Positions 9,203-17,917 of a stretch of 64,000 nucleotides of DNA are shown piece by piece. The first letter of the stretch is position 1. Each line of letters starts with the position of its first letter. Made by a program: the position numbers and the translations under genes. This DNA is from Proteiniclasticum sediminis (GTDB lineage Bacteria > Bacillota > Clostridia > Clostridiales > Clostridiaceae). A model generated the notes under the pieces. It made no database searches and was not told the origin of the DNA. It was given only the letters and a program-made list of their open reading frames with translations. The stretch is taken from assembly GCF_018128025.1 (NCBI RefSeq), contig NZ_JAGSCS010000003.1:1-64000 (forward strand). Reading direction: 5' to 3'.

Positions 9203-9989
9203 GGATTTCATGAAACTGATCGAATCGCATGCGCCCGTATCCTACAAGGAAGATTATGACAACGTGGGTCTCATGGTGGGAAGTGAGGAAGATGTTATTC
9301 AGGGAATCCTCTTCTCCATGGACACGACCAATGCCGTCATTGGGGAAGCAAAAAGACTGGGAGCGAACCTCATCGTCTCGCACCACCCCATGCTTTTTGT
9401 CAAACCGTCCACGATCACGGATTCTCATCTTCAGGGCCGAAAAATCATTGAACTGATTCGCAGTGGGATCAATGTCTATGCGGCACACACGAATCTGGAC
9501 TCGGTGAAGGATGGAATGAATGATACTTTAGTCCGGATGTTTGAATACATTGATTTTGACATTCTGGATCAGTGTTCCTTTGACTACGATTCCGGGATCG
9601 GACGCATGGTGTATCTCCGTCGGGCGGTAAAACTGTCGGACTTCATCAAGAAAACCAAAACGGTTCTGGGGATAGAGAATCTTCGTTATTCCGGAGATCT
9701 CAACCAGACTGTTCGAAGGGTGGCCATCATCAACGGCAGCGGCCAGAGTTATTTCAAAAAAGCCGTGGCTGAAGGGGCGGATTGCATCCTCACGGGGGAC
9801 ACCACCTATCATCATGTGCAGGAGCTGGAGGAACAGGGGATTGCCGTGGTGGATCCCGGGCATTTTGCCTCGGAGCAGCAGGTGTTCTATAACCTGATGA
9901 AACGCATGGTCAAGGAGTTTATTGCCGGTCATGGGGAACTTCCCGTCTATTTCAGCGAAGTGGAGCGGGATCCCTTCAAGTTTATTTAA
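9186..9989 (+). CDS. Nif3-like dinuclear metal-binding protein
   Basis: Member of the Nif3/YqfO family (sometimes annotated as GTP cyclohydrolase I type 2), which forms hexameric toroids with two metal ions per subunit. Metal ligands visible are H66-H67 (SHHPMLF), H101 and D105 (AAHTNLD), and a C-terminal histidine/glutamate pair (GHFASEQ). At 267 residues it is the short form without the PII-like middle insert found in Bacillus YqfO. An AAGGAG ribosome site lies inside the end of trmK. The biological role of the family is still unsettled; it travels with trmK. Confidence 0.92.
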   Translation: MTVLVRDFMKLIESHAPVSYKEDYDNVGLMVGSEEDVIQGILFSMDTTNAVIGEAKRLGANLIVSHHPMLFVKPSTITDSHLQGRKIIELIRSGINVYAAHTNLDSVKDGMNDTLVRMFEYIDFDILDQCSFDYDSGIGRMVYLRRAVKLSDFIKKTKTVLGIENLRYSGDLNQTVRRVAIINGSGQSYFKKAVAEGADCILTGDTTYHHVQELEEQGIAVVDPGHFASEQQVFYNLMKRMVKEFIAGHGELPVYFSEVERDPFKFI

Positions 9990-10034
9990 CGGCCATTCGA
10001 TCGTTTGGTTTCGGATCTCCGAGCGAAAGGTTCA

Positions 10035-10064
10035 TTGGACAAATGCCAGAACTTCTGGTATCAT
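10035..10064 (+). promoter_or_regulatory. Promoter of rnpB
   Basis: TTGGAC (10035-10040), an 18-base spacer and TATCAT (10059-10064). The RNA's first paired base at 10071 is seven bases past the -10 box, the expected start point. Confidence 0.75.
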
Positions 10065-10070
10065 GGTTTA

Positions 10071-10407
10071 GCAAGTAAGCCAGATAATCGCTGCTGACTA
10101 TGTCAGGAGAGGAAAGTCCGAGCATCGTAGAGCAGGGTGCTGGGTAACTCCCAGTGAGGGTGACCTTAAGGAAAGTGCAACAGAGAGATACCGCCTCGTA
10201 AGGGGCAAGGGTGGAAAGGTGAGGTAAGAGCTCACCAGCGCAATGGTGACTTTGCGGCTATGTAAACCCCACTTGATGCAAGGCCGAATAGAGGGACATG
10301 TAGAGGCTGCTCGTCTCGTCTCCGGGTGCGCCGCTGGAGCCATACAGAAATGTATGGCCTAGATAGATGATTATCAAATACAGAACTCGGCTTATAGACT
10401 TACTTGC
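10071..10407 (+). ncRNA. rnpB: RNase P RNA (bacterial, A-like)
   Basis: Catalytic RNA that trims the 5' ends of precursor tRNAs. Signature blocks are GAGGAAAGTCCGAGCATC near 10109, the ACAGAGAGATACCGCC region near 10180 and the 3' block AGAACTCGGCTTATAGA near 10382. The two ends form a perfect P1 helix: GCAAGTAAG (10071-10079) with CTTACTTGC (10399-10407). The core motifs and the intact P1 mean this is a functional full-length copy. The last 28 bases and downstream terminator are repeated in diverged form at 12430-12513. Confidence 0.96.
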
Positions 10408-10464
10408 ACCATTGAAAATAGCCCCTTGCGGGGCTTTTTCTTTTGGGAAAAATCCGATTTGCCA
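10380..10464. repeat. Direct repeat copy 1 (rnpB 3' end plus terminator)
   Basis: This is the resident 3' end of rnpB, its terminator and about 25 bases beyond. It matches copy 2 at 12430-12513 in 55 of the first 68 positions by hand count, then again through TGATTTGCCA after a small gap. The two copies bracket the MATE transporter block. Confidence 0.85.
10420..10440 (+). terminator. Terminator of rnpB
   Basis: AGCCCC (10420-10425), loop TTGC, GGGGCT (10430-10435), then TTTT. It lies 13 bases past the end of the mature RNA. Confidence 0.9.
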
Positions 10465-10725
10465 AGAAAAAATAGAATATAGAAGAGAATAAACTGCTTG
10501 TAGGGTTGTTAGTCCTTGAGAATAGATGAAGATGGAATATACCTAGCATCATGCAAATTAAGACAAAAATAAAGATCGTAATATGTTATCATTAGAGAGT
10601 ATGTTTTTTGGGGAAAGCGGGTATATACGCAGTTCGATCATTGGATGACAGCTGCAGCCGGTTAGAGGCTAGCTAAAAAACAGAGAAATACTGAAGAGAT
10701 GAGGCATGAAAGGAAGTAAAAAAAA
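10465..10725. other. AT-rich leader region before the MATE gene
   Basis: No gene is seen. The base composition is more A/T-rich than the surrounding core. A GC-rich segment at about 10650-10675 (CAGCTGCAGCCGG followed by GAGGCTAGC) could form a stem, but it matches no riboswitch consensus that I know. No clear promoter was found. Confidence 0.4.
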
Positions 10726-12071
10726 TTGACGGAACAGAAATCTAGAATGGGTACTGAAAAAATAGGGTCATTGATGCGGAGCTTATCAATACCTACGATC
10801 ATTGCCCAGGTCATCAATGTCCTTTACAATATTGTGGATCGTATGTATGTAGGACATATTGATGAAATTGGATCCATTGCATTGACAGGCTTAGGTGTAG
10901 CGCACCGCTGATTTTGATTATTTCAGCATTTAGCATGTTTGTTGGTGGCGGAGGCGCACCTCTGGCTGCAATTGCCTTAGGACGAAATCATAAGGAAGAA
11001 GCTGAAAAGATTTTAGGTACAGGTGTGGTAATACTGACGATCATCTCTGTTTTCTTAACGATAACAGTGTTTGTTTTTAAGAAACCGTTACTTTATATGT
11101 TTGGAGCCAGCAATAGCACCTATCAATACGCGAACACATATACGAGCATATATTTGTTAGGAACGCTGTTTGTACAGTTTGCCTTGGGACTTAATCTGTT
11201 TATCACATGCCAAGGACAATCGACGATCGCCATGACATCTGTATTAATTGGAGCGATTACGAATATTATTTTAGACCCGATCTTAATTTTCGGCTTTCAT
11301 CTGGGGGTTAGCGGTGCGGCCATAGCGACTGTACTATCCCAGGCGCTAAGTGCCGCTTTCGTCATGCATTTCCTGATTTCGAAGAAATCAGTAATTCAAA
11401 TCAAAAGAAAATGCTTGAAGATGGATTTTGAGATCGCAAAGAAAATCGTCTCTTTAGGCGTTTCTTCGTTTGTAATGCAAGTTACAGAATCAGCAATCCT
11501 GATTGTGTTCAACACTGGATTATTACGCTATGGCGGTGATATTTACGTTGGAGCGATGACGATTATGCAAAGTGTGATGCAATTAGTGATTGTTCCTATT
11601 CAAGGGTTCACACAGGGGGTGCAACCTATCATTAGCTATAATTATGGGGCAGGCCGGTTTGATCGAGTAAAAGAAGTGATGAAACTATCTTTACGGGTAA
11701 CGTTCGGAACAACATTTTGCTATTATGTTTTGGTCTTGTTCATTCCGCACCTGTTTGCTGGAGTTTTTACCCCGAATGGTGAACTGATCGCATTAGTATC
11801 AAAGCTACTACCAATTTTCATGGGTGGGCTTTGGCTTTTTGGAATCCAAATGTCTGCGCAGATGTTTTTCGTCGGAACTGGACAAGCCCGTAAATCCTTG
11901 TTCATTGCTCTTTTAAGAAAGGTATTTATCTTGATACCATTAGCGCTGTTGCTTCCGCATTTTCTTGGTGTTATCGGTATATTTTATTCAGAGCCCATTG
12001 CTGATCTTATTTCTGCCACGACTTCAGGAGTCTTATTGTTCTTTAGCTTAAGGAGGCTGAATGAACTGTAG
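10726..12071 (+). pseudogene. MATE-family multidrug efflux transporter, frameshifted
   Basis: Twelve-helix Na+/H+-coupled drug exporter of the MATE family. The first 61 residues (10726-10911) contain SIPTIIAQVINVLYNIVDRMYVGHI, split here as SIPTIIAQVINVLYN and IVDRMYVG. The frame then ends at CGC-TGA and the rest continues one frame over, from about 10914 to 12071 (ISAFSMFVGGGGAPLAAIALG and on). The expected motif G-V-A-x-P-L-I-L-I-I is restored by adding one base near 10900-10905, so a single-base deletion or a sequencing error explains the break. Start is TTG with an AGGAAG site. Codon use is rich in TTA, ATT and GAT, unlike the CTG/ATC-rich neighbours, which suggests transfer. Confidence 0.85.
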
Positions 12072-12429
12072 AACAGTTGCATTGCAGATGGTTTCATCGG
12101 TCAGGTAAATTAATCGGGATGAGAATATCGGCGAGTACAAGCGAAAATACCAATCGGAAAAGAGATCAAAGGAACGCTATATCAGACACCACCAGTTGGG
12201 ATTATTGCGTAGTTATGATGATTCAATCGTCTCCACCGACATTGATGATGACGACCACAAGACAGGCGAATTTGGGGTTTTTCTTGAGATTTTTTTCCGC
12301 CTTGGGGAAATTTTAATATATTTCGGGAAGTCCTCATCAGTTAATGAACTACATCAAAGCATTGATTTTAATGGGTTACTGGGGATTGATCGGATAGGAT
12401 ATTCCAGGAAATTAACACCTGTTTCAAAA
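12072..12429. other. Unassigned stretch between MATE gene and rnpB 3' repeat
   Basis: An open frame runs through 12109-12447 but it lacks a good start and ribosome site and extends into the rnpB repeat, so I do not call it a gene. Other frames and the minus strand give only short fragments without recognisable motifs. It could be decayed cargo of the same inserted block. Confidence 0.4.
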
Positions 12430-12513
12430 ACGGAACTCAGCTTATAGACTTACGAGTACCACGGATACAAGCTCCTTCGGGGGCTTTTTCTTTTGGGGAA
12501 AAATGATTTGCCA
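12430..12513. repeat. Direct repeat copy 2 (diverged rnpB 3' end plus terminator)
   Basis: Begins ACGGAACTCAGCTTATAGAC and ends TGATTTGCCA, like copy 1. The P1 strand reads CTTACGAGT in place of CTTACTTGC and would not pair with the resident rnpB 5' end, so this copy is not functional in that RNA. The hairpin AGCTCC-TTCG-GGGGCT with a T-run (12470-12490) is kept. No other part of rnpB precedes it. Confidence 0.85.
12470..12490 (+). terminator. Terminator inside the second rnpB 3' repeat
   Basis: AGCTCC (12470-12475), loop TTCG, GGGGCT (12480-12485), followed by TTTTC. It would end transcripts leaving the MATE block. Confidence 0.75.
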
Positions 12514-12648
12514 TCTTTTTACTAGGTTTATCTTGTTGAGGGGAAATTGCGGCAGACGGTAACATAAAAAAATAGGGGAGTAGCGGTGACTATAGACTAT
12601 TCCAGGGGCTATCCTGATGTTTAAGAAGATTTGGATCAGGAAAGAGGA

Positions 12649-12677
12649 TTGGCAATAATTTTCGTTAAGAATATATT
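12649..12677 (+). promoter_or_regulatory. Promoter of the PTS-nanE-rpiR operon
   Basis: TTGGCA (12649-12654), a 17-base spacer and TATATT (12672-12677). The transcription start would fall at about 12684, inside the palindrome that follows. Confidence 0.75.
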
Positions 12678-12680
12678 TAT

Positions 12681-12692
12681 GAAAATATTTTC
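12681..12692. promoter_or_regulatory. Perfect 12-bp palindrome, candidate RpiR operator
   Basis: GAAAATATTTTC is a perfect palindrome placed at the predicted transcription start. AT-rich GAAA...TTTC palindromes are typical sites for RpiR/MurR repressors, and an rpiR-type gene ends this operon. A second inverted repeat, GATGAC-6-GTCATC (12740-12757), lies in the leader. Confidence 0.55.
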
Positions 12693-12790
12693 CAAAATGT
12701 ATTGAAACCGATAAACAGAAATGGTAATCTCAAAACATGGATGACGAATAGGTCATCTCGCCATAATCAATTTTTATTTGGAGGTCTATT

Positions 12791-14389
12791 ATGTTTGAAA
12801 AGCTTCAGCGTCTTGGAAAATCATTTATGATTCCCATCGCGGTTCTGCCCATTGCTGGTATTATGCTGGGTGTCGGTGCTGCCTTCACCAACAGCTTGAT
12901 GATTGAAACCTATGGTCTGCAGTGGCTCCTGGGCGAAGGAACCATACTGAACTACATCCTGAGCACCATGGGAACCATCGGAAATGTTATTTTCGGAAGT
13001 CTTCCCCTGATCTTTGCCGTGGGAATTGCTTCCGGGCTCGCCATGCAGGAAAAGGGTGCTGCCGGACTTTCTGCCGCCATTGGCTTTGTGGTTATGCACT
13101 CGGTCATCGGCAAAGTTCTCGGCTTCCTGGGCCATACTCCAGCCACCACCACGGCGGATTATTTCCTCTCCCAGGGCATGACTGTGCTGGAAGCAGCTAA
13201 GCAGTCCAATGTCTATGGTTATGAGCTGGGCATGTTCTCCGTGAAAATCGGCGTTCTGGGCGGCATTATCATCGGAATTGTTGTGGCAGTGCTGACCAAC
13301 AAGTACTACGACAAGAAGCTGCCGGAAGCCCTGTCCTTCTTCTCCGGTGTCCGATTTGTCCCCATCATCAGTGTGCTGGCGGCTAGCATCATTGGTGCCA
13401 TCATTCCCTTCATCTGGCCCTACATCCACTTGGGCATCTCCACTTTTGCGGAGTTCTTTGGAAAAACAGGACCTGTGGGAATTTTCTTCTATGGATTCTT
13501 CATGCGTCTTCTCAATATTTTCGGTCTTCATCATGCCATTTACCCCCTGTTCTGGTTCACATCCCTGGGCGGGGAAATGGAAGTGGCGGGAAAGCTGGTT
13601 CAAGGGGGACAGAACATCTTCTTTGCGCAGCTGGCTGATCCCAACACCCTTCGCTTCAGCCCAGAAGGCACCAAGTACTTCATGGGAGGCTATCTCCCCA
13701 TGATGTTCGGTCTTCCTGCAGCAGCCCTGGCCATGTATCATACGGCGGATTCCAAGAAAAAGAAAATGGTAGGCGGACTGCTCTTTTCCGCAGCGCTGAC
13801 CTCTTTCCTCACCGGAATCACGGAACCCATTGAGTTTACCTTCCTCTTTGTGGCCCCAGTTCTCTATGGAATCCATGCCCTGCTGGAAGGATTGGCTTAT
13901 GCTATTCTGTATGCACTGAAAGTCGCCGTCGGGGTAACCTTCTCCCGCGGAATCATCGACTTTACCTTGTTCGGACTGATCCAGGGAAATGCCAAGACCA
14001 ACTTTATCTGGATCCTGATCTTGGGAATCCCCACTGCGCTGATTTACTACTATGTCTTCAAGACCCTGATCCTGAAGTTCAACTTGAAAACACCGGGTCG
14101 TGGCGAGGAGGAAGAGGTAAAGCTCTACTCCAAGAAAGATGCCATGATGAAAGACATGGATATCGAAGAAGTCATTGAAGCCCTGGGCGGTCGGGAGAAT
14201 CTGGCCGAAGTGGACGCCTGCATCACGCGTCTTCGCGTTACGGTGAAAGATGCCTCCAAAGTGGCCGATGATGCCACATGGAAATCCAAGCTCAAGGCAA
14301 AGGGTGTCTTCCGCAAAGGAAATGGGGTTCAGGTGGTTTATGGAGCCCTGGCTGAAATCCTAAAAAATGAGATCAATAAGGTAAAGTAA
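12791..14389 (+). CDS. PTS EIICB, glucose/N-acetylhexosamine-type transporter
   Basis: Membrane permease and phosphotransfer subunit that imports a hexose or N-acetylhexosamine and delivers it as the 6-phosphate. The EIIC domain (about 1-420) has many membrane helices and the GITEPIEF sugar-site motif. The EIIB domain (about 455-532) has the phosphorylated cysteine at 477 in DACITRLRV. No EIIA domain is attached, so EIIA must come from elsewhere. Because NanE follows, N-acetylmannosamine or a related amino sugar is a likely substrate, but glucose or GlcNAc cannot be excluded. ATG follows a TTGGAGGT ribosome site. Confidence 0.9.
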   Translation: MFEKLQRLGKSFMIPIAVLPIAGIMLGVGAAFTNSLMIETYGLQWLLGEGTILNYILSTMGTIGNVIFGSLPLIFAVGIASGLAMQEKGAAGLSAAIGFVVMHSVIGKVLGFLGHTPATTTADYFLSQGMTVLEAAKQSNVYGYELGMFSVKIGVLGGIIIGIVVAVLTNKYYDKKLPEALSFFSGVRFVPIISVLAASIIGAIIPFIWPYIHLGISTFAEFFGKTGPVGIFFYGFFMRLLNIFGLHHAIYPLFWFTSLGGEMEVAGKLVQGGQNIFFAQLADPNTLRFSPEGTKYFMGGYLPMMFGLPAAALAMYHTADSKKKKMVGGLLFSAALTSFLTGITEPIEFTFLFVAPVLYGIHALLEGLAYAILYALKVAVGVTFSRGIIDFTLFGLIQGNAKTNFIWILILGIPTALIYYYVFKTLILKFNLKTPGRGEEEEVKLYSKKDAMMKDMDIEEVIEALGGRENLAEVDACITRLRVTVKDASKVADDATWKSKLKAKGVFRKGNGVQVVYGALAEILKNEINKVK

Positions 14390-14403
14390 ACCGGATGAGG
14401 AAG

Positions 14404-14430
14404 TCTCCATGCTCCAAGGGGGCATGGAGA
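14404..14430 (+). promoter_or_regulatory. Intercistronic hairpin between PTS gene and nanE
   Basis: TCTCCATGC (14404-14412) pairs with GCATGGAGA (14422-14430). It covers the upstream-most ATG of the nanE frame and is followed by a weak T-rich stretch. It may attenuate transcription or stabilise the PTS message. Confidence 0.6.
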
Positions 14431-14468
14431 TCTTTGTCCCGTTAAAGGAGGTAGCATTTAGCGAAGAT

Positions 14469-15158
14469 ATGAGAAGTCGAGAAGAAATTATGGAAGCTAT
14501 CCGGGGAAAGGTCGTGGTCTCCTGCCAGGCACTGCCGGATGAACCCCTCCACAGTTCCTATATCATGGGCCGAATGGCCTATGCCGTTTCCCTGGCGGGA
14601 GCCCAGGGCATCCGCGCCAACAGTGTGGAGGACATTCAGGAGATCAAAAAAACTGTGGATCTGCCCATCATCGGCATCATCAAGAAGGTCTATGGGGACA
14701 ATCCCGTGTTTATCACTCCCACCATGGCAGAAATTGATGCCCTGGCTCAGGAAGGGGTAGATATCATTGCCTTGGATGCCACAAAGCGGGTGCGACCTGA
14801 TGGAACTACCATTGAAACCTTATTCCCCGAGGTTCGGGCAAAATATCCGCAGCAGCTCTTCATGGCGGATTGCTCCACCTTTGAGGAAGCGAAAACCGCA
14901 GCCGAGCTGGGATTTGACTTTGTGGGAACCACCCTGGCGGGGTACACGGCGTATACCCAGGACCGGCCCCTGCCGGATCTGGCACTGATGCAGGAAATCG
15001 TCGAGAAGATCAGCACACCCCTCATCGCGGAAGGCGGAATTTCCACACCGGAAGAGCTGCGGGAAGTGATGAAGCTGGGAGTCTTTTCCGCGGTGGTAGG
15101 CTCAGCCATCACCCGTCCTCTGGAAATCGCAAAAAGATTTATCGCTGCAGTTCAATAA
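14469..15158 (+). CDS. nanE: N-acetylmannosamine-6-phosphate 2-epimerase
   Basis: Converts ManNAc-6-P to GlcNAc-6-P in sialic-acid and amino-sugar catabolism. It is a TIM barrel with the hallmark opening VVVSCQALPDEPLHSS, a glycine-rich phosphate site near the C-terminus (IAEGGISTPEELREVMKLG) and DATKRVRPDG in the active site. The frame is open back to an ATG at 14409, but that ATG lies in a hairpin. The family normally begins near MRSREEI, so I place the start at 14469. The AAAGGAGG site (14445-14452) is then 16 bases away, which is long; a start between is possible. Confidence 0.9.
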   Translation: MRSREEIMEAIRGKVVVSCQALPDEPLHSSYIMGRMAYAVSLAGAQGIRANSVEDIQEIKKTVDLPIIGIIKKVYGDNPVFITPTMAEIDALAQEGVDIIALDATKRVRPDGTTIETLFPEVRAKYPQQLFMADCSTFEEAKTAAELGFDFVGTTLAGYTAYTQDRPLPDLALMQEIVEKISTPLIAEGGISTPEELREVMKLGVFSAVVGSAITRPLEIAKRFIAAVQ

Positions 15159-15200
15159 AGGCGGTTTGCTGTGCTAAAGTAGGGAAGGGAGGTGCAACCG

Positions 15201-16055
15201 TTGAAAATCAATGATATCTATTCCACCATCGAAACGCTCTATAACACCTTTACGAAATCCGAGAAAAAGATCGCGGACTATACCTTGAGCCATCGGGAAA
15301 AGATCATGTACATGTCCATCACCGAGCTTTCCGATGCCTGCAGTGCCGGAGAGGCCAGTATCTTCAGATTCTGTAAAACCTTGGGACTTCGGGGCTATCA
15401 GGAGTTTAAGATCGCTTTAGCCAACAGCATTAGCGAAGATCAGAGCAGTCAGAAGATTTACAGCAGCATCCATGAGGGAGATTCGCTGGAGGAGATTTCC
15501 GAAAAGGTAAAGAATGCCAATCTTTCGGCCATTGAAAACACTTATTCGCTTCTCGATTATGAGGATCTAAAAACCGCTGCCGGTTATCTGCTTTTTGCAG
15601 ACCATATCCGGTTCTTTGGGGTAGGTGCTTCCTACACCACGGCTTTGGAGGGACATATTAAGTTTCTTCGAATCACCAACAAGAGCAGCTGCACCTTTGA
15701 CTCCCATCTGCAAGCCATGACGGCATCGCTCATGGGCGAAAAGGAAGTGGCCGTGATCATCTCCTTTTCCGGCCAAACCAAGGATACAGTGGAAGTGGCC
15801 ATGGAGGCAAAGAAATCAGGGGCCAAGGTTATTGCCATCACCCGGTACCAGAAGTCTCCACTGGCGGAATATGCCGATGTGGTGCTCCTGACGGGAGCCA
15901 TGGAAGGTCCTTTCCAGGGCGGTTCCACCTCCGCCAAAGTGGCACAGCTGTATTTGCTTGACCTTCTCTATATGCAATATTATCTGCACAGTTTTCAGGA
16001 AAGTGAGATCAATAAGGAACAGACCCTTCAGTCTGTGGTCCCCAAACTCTATTAA
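15201..16055 (+). CDS. RpiR/MurR-family transcriptional regulator
   Basis: DNA-binding N-terminal helix-turn-helix domain (about 1-77, with SITELSDACSAGEASIFRFC) followed by a SIS sugar-phosphate-binding domain (about 110-250, with FFGVGASYTTALEGHIKFLR and ISFSGQTKDTVEVA). Such proteins repress or activate amino-sugar and phospho-sugar operons in response to a sugar phosphate, here probably a ManNAc/GlcNAc phosphate. Start TTG at 15201 has the GGGAGG site at proper spacing; the GTG at 15192 would have none. As the last gene of the operon it may control the palindrome at 12681. Confidence 0.9.
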   Translation: MKINDIYSTIETLYNTFTKSEKKIADYTLSHREKIMYMSITELSDACSAGEASIFRFCKTLGLRGYQEFKIALANSISEDQSSQKIYSSIHEGDSLEEISEKVKNANLSAIENTYSLLDYEDLKTAAGYLLFADHIRFFGVGASYTTALEGHIKFLRITNKSSCTFDSHLQAMTASLMGEKEVAVIISFSGQTKDTVEVAMEAKKSGAKVIAITRYQKSPLAEYADVVLLTGAMEGPFQGGSTSAKVAQLYLLDLLYMQYYLHSFQESEINKEQTLQSVVPKLY

Positions 16056-16063
16056 TTCGAGGG

Positions 16064-16106
16064 GATAAGAAAGCAGGCAGCCCGGGAGGCTGCCTGCTTT
16101 CTTATC
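16064..16106 (+). terminator. Strong hairpin ending the PTS-nanE-rpiR operon
   Basis: A perfect 19-bp stem, 16064-16082 with 16088-16106, around a five-base loop (CGGGA). There is only a short T-run, but the stem is very stable. Confidence 0.8.
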
Positions 16107-16209
16107 GGATGAAGGAGAAATTCTTGAAAAATGGTTCGGCGAAGTCCATGGCTCGGGGAAGTTGAGGGGGAAAAACGTTCAGAACAGGAACATTTCCCCG
16201 GGAATGCGT

Positions 16210-16215
16210 TATAAT
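16210..16215 (+). promoter_or_regulatory. Probable -10 box of the ggt-chr operon
   Basis: TATAAT (16210-16215) is perfect. The -35 region at 17-base distance, GGAACA, is weak, and TG lies a few bases upstream. The leader to ggt is about 85 bases. Confidence 0.5.
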
Positions 16216-16304
16216 GATACTGTGTCATTGGCCCCAGGGGCTGAGGACGGTGGAATTATTCCCATCTTCGGATGACAGCATGATTTGCACTAAGGAGGAC
16301 AACG

Positions 16305-17909
16305 ATGTTTTTTAATCCCCATCATCAACCTTATCCTTCCCAAAGACTGACCCTCAGCGCTCGCCGCGGCGTGGTAGCCACTGGAAATGCCCTGGCTTCC
16401 CAGGCTGGACTGGATATGCTCAAGAAGGGGGGCAATGCTGTGGATGCCGCCATTGCCACGGCCGCATGCCTTACCGTGGTGGAACCCACGGCCAATGGCA
16501 TCGGCAGCGATAACTTTGCGTTGGTGTGGATGAGCAGCAAACTCTATGGAATGAACTCCAATGGTCCTTCACCCCAAGGGATTTCCCTGGATGCGGTGAA
16601 GAAGAGTCACGACAAAATGCCGGTCCACGGCTGGACACCGGTGACGGTACCGGGAGCACCGAAAGGATGGGCTAGTCTTTCTCGCCGTTTTGGAAAACTG
16701 ACCCTTCTGGAATGCCTAACGCCCGCCATCGAGTATGCGGAAAAAGGCTTCCCCTTGGCACCCAACACTGCTAAGATGTGGCAGCAGGCCTATGACCGGT
16801 ATGTGGAGCTTTTTGGCGATAAACCGGAGTATGCAGAATGGTTCAAGACCTTTTCGTTTAATGGAAAAGCTCCGGAACCCTTTGAGATTGTAAAGTTGCC
16901 TAACCACGCCCGAACTCTCCGTCTCATCGGAGAAACCAACGGGGATTCCTTTTATAAAGGAGAACTAGCCGAACAGATTGAAAAGGATTCGATCACCCAC
17001 GGAGGATATCTGCGAAAGAGAGATCTGGAAGCCTTTGAATCCGCCTGGGTGGAACCGCTCTCTGTGAATTACCGCGGTTATGACGTGGTGGAGCTCCCCC
17101 CCAGCGGACAAGGGATGGTGGCCCTCATGGCGCTCAATATTTTCCAGAACCGGGAAGTGAAGAAAATCGATACCGCCTACTACCATGACATGTTTGAAGC
17201 CATGAAGATGGCCTTCGCCGATGGGATGCACTACATAACCGATCCGAAGCTCATGAACATGGACCCTCAGGCACTTCTCTCCCCGGAGTACGGGAAGAAA
17301 CGGTTCAGTCAGATCACTGAAGATGCGCGGATTCACAGCGCTGATGACCCGTATACCAGCGGAACCGTATATCTTAACTGCGCCGATGAGGAGGGGAACA
17401 TGGTCTCCATGATCCAGTCCAACTACATGGGTTTTGGCAGCGGGATTGTGGTGAAGGATACCGGAATTTCTCTGCAAAATCGTGGAGCGGATTTCAAGTT
17501 CGATGAAAATCATGTGAACTGTCTTGCGCCAGGAAAAAAGACATATCACACAATTATCCCCGGGATGCTGCTGAAGGAAGGACAGTGCGTGGGTGTTTTT
17601 GGAGTCATGGGCGGATATATGCAGCCCCAAGGGCATTTCCAGGTGGTATCCCATCTTCTCGACTTCCAGGAAAATCCCCAGATGGCCCTGGATGCACCGA
17701 GGTGGCAGTGGATTCGGGAAAAAACTTTTAAAGTGGAACCCGGGTTTGATCCCCAGATCATCGAGGAGCTCAAACTTCGGGGGCACGATGTGCAGGTGGA
17801 GGAAGACCGCACCCACTTTGGCCGGGGGCAGATCATCCTAAAGCTGGATAACGGGGTTTACGCCGTAGGGACCGAGTCCCGCACCGACAGCAATGTGGCG
17901 CTATATTAG
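16305..17909 (+). CDS. ggt: Gamma-glutamyltransferase family protein
   Basis: N-terminal-nucleophile enzyme that cleaves or transfers gamma-glutamyl groups (for example from glutathione), matured by self-cleavage. The large-subunit opening VVATGNALASQAGLDMLKKGGNA is present, here noted as VVATGNALASQ and GLDMLKKGGNAVDAAIA. The self-processing threonine is probably T354 in SGTVYLNCAD, which begins the small subunit, and a glycine-rich MGGYMQPQGHFQV lies downstream. There is no signal peptide, so it is likely cytoplasmic, closer to the YwrD/acylase-like branch than to secreted Ggt. ATG follows a AAGGAGG site. Substrate is not certain. Confidence 0.88.
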   Translation: MFFNPHHQPYPSQRLTLSARRGVVATGNALASQAGLDMLKKGGNAVDAAIATAACLTVVEPTANGIGSDNFALVWMSSKLYGMNSNGPSPQGISLDAVKKSHDKMPVHGWTPVTVPGAPKGWASLSRRFGKLTLLECLTPAIEYAEKGFPLAPNTAKMWQQAYDRYVELFGDKPEYAEWFKTFSFNGKAPEPFEIVKLPNHARTLRLIGETNGDSFYKGELAEQIEKDSITHGGYLRKRDLEAFESAWVEPLSVNYRGYDVVELPPSGQGMVALMALNIFQNREVKKIDTAYYHDMFEAMKMAFADGMHYITDPKLMNMDPQALLSPEYGKKRFSQITEDARIHSADDPYTSGTVYLNCADEEGNMVSMIQSNYMGFGSGIVVKDTGISLQNRGADFKFDENHVNCLAPGKKTYHTIIPGMLLKEGQCVGVFGVMGGYMQPQGHFQVVSHLLDFQENPQMALDAPRWQWIREKTFKVEPGFDPQIIEELKLRGHDVQVEEDRTHFGRGQIILKLDNGVYAVGTESRTDSNVALY

Positions 17910-17917
17910 GAGGTAAC

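Noticed and set aside
12109-12447. Open frame after the MATE gene
   Set aside because: No start signal, no recognisable motif, and it reads into the rnpB repeat. Treated as unassigned DNA.
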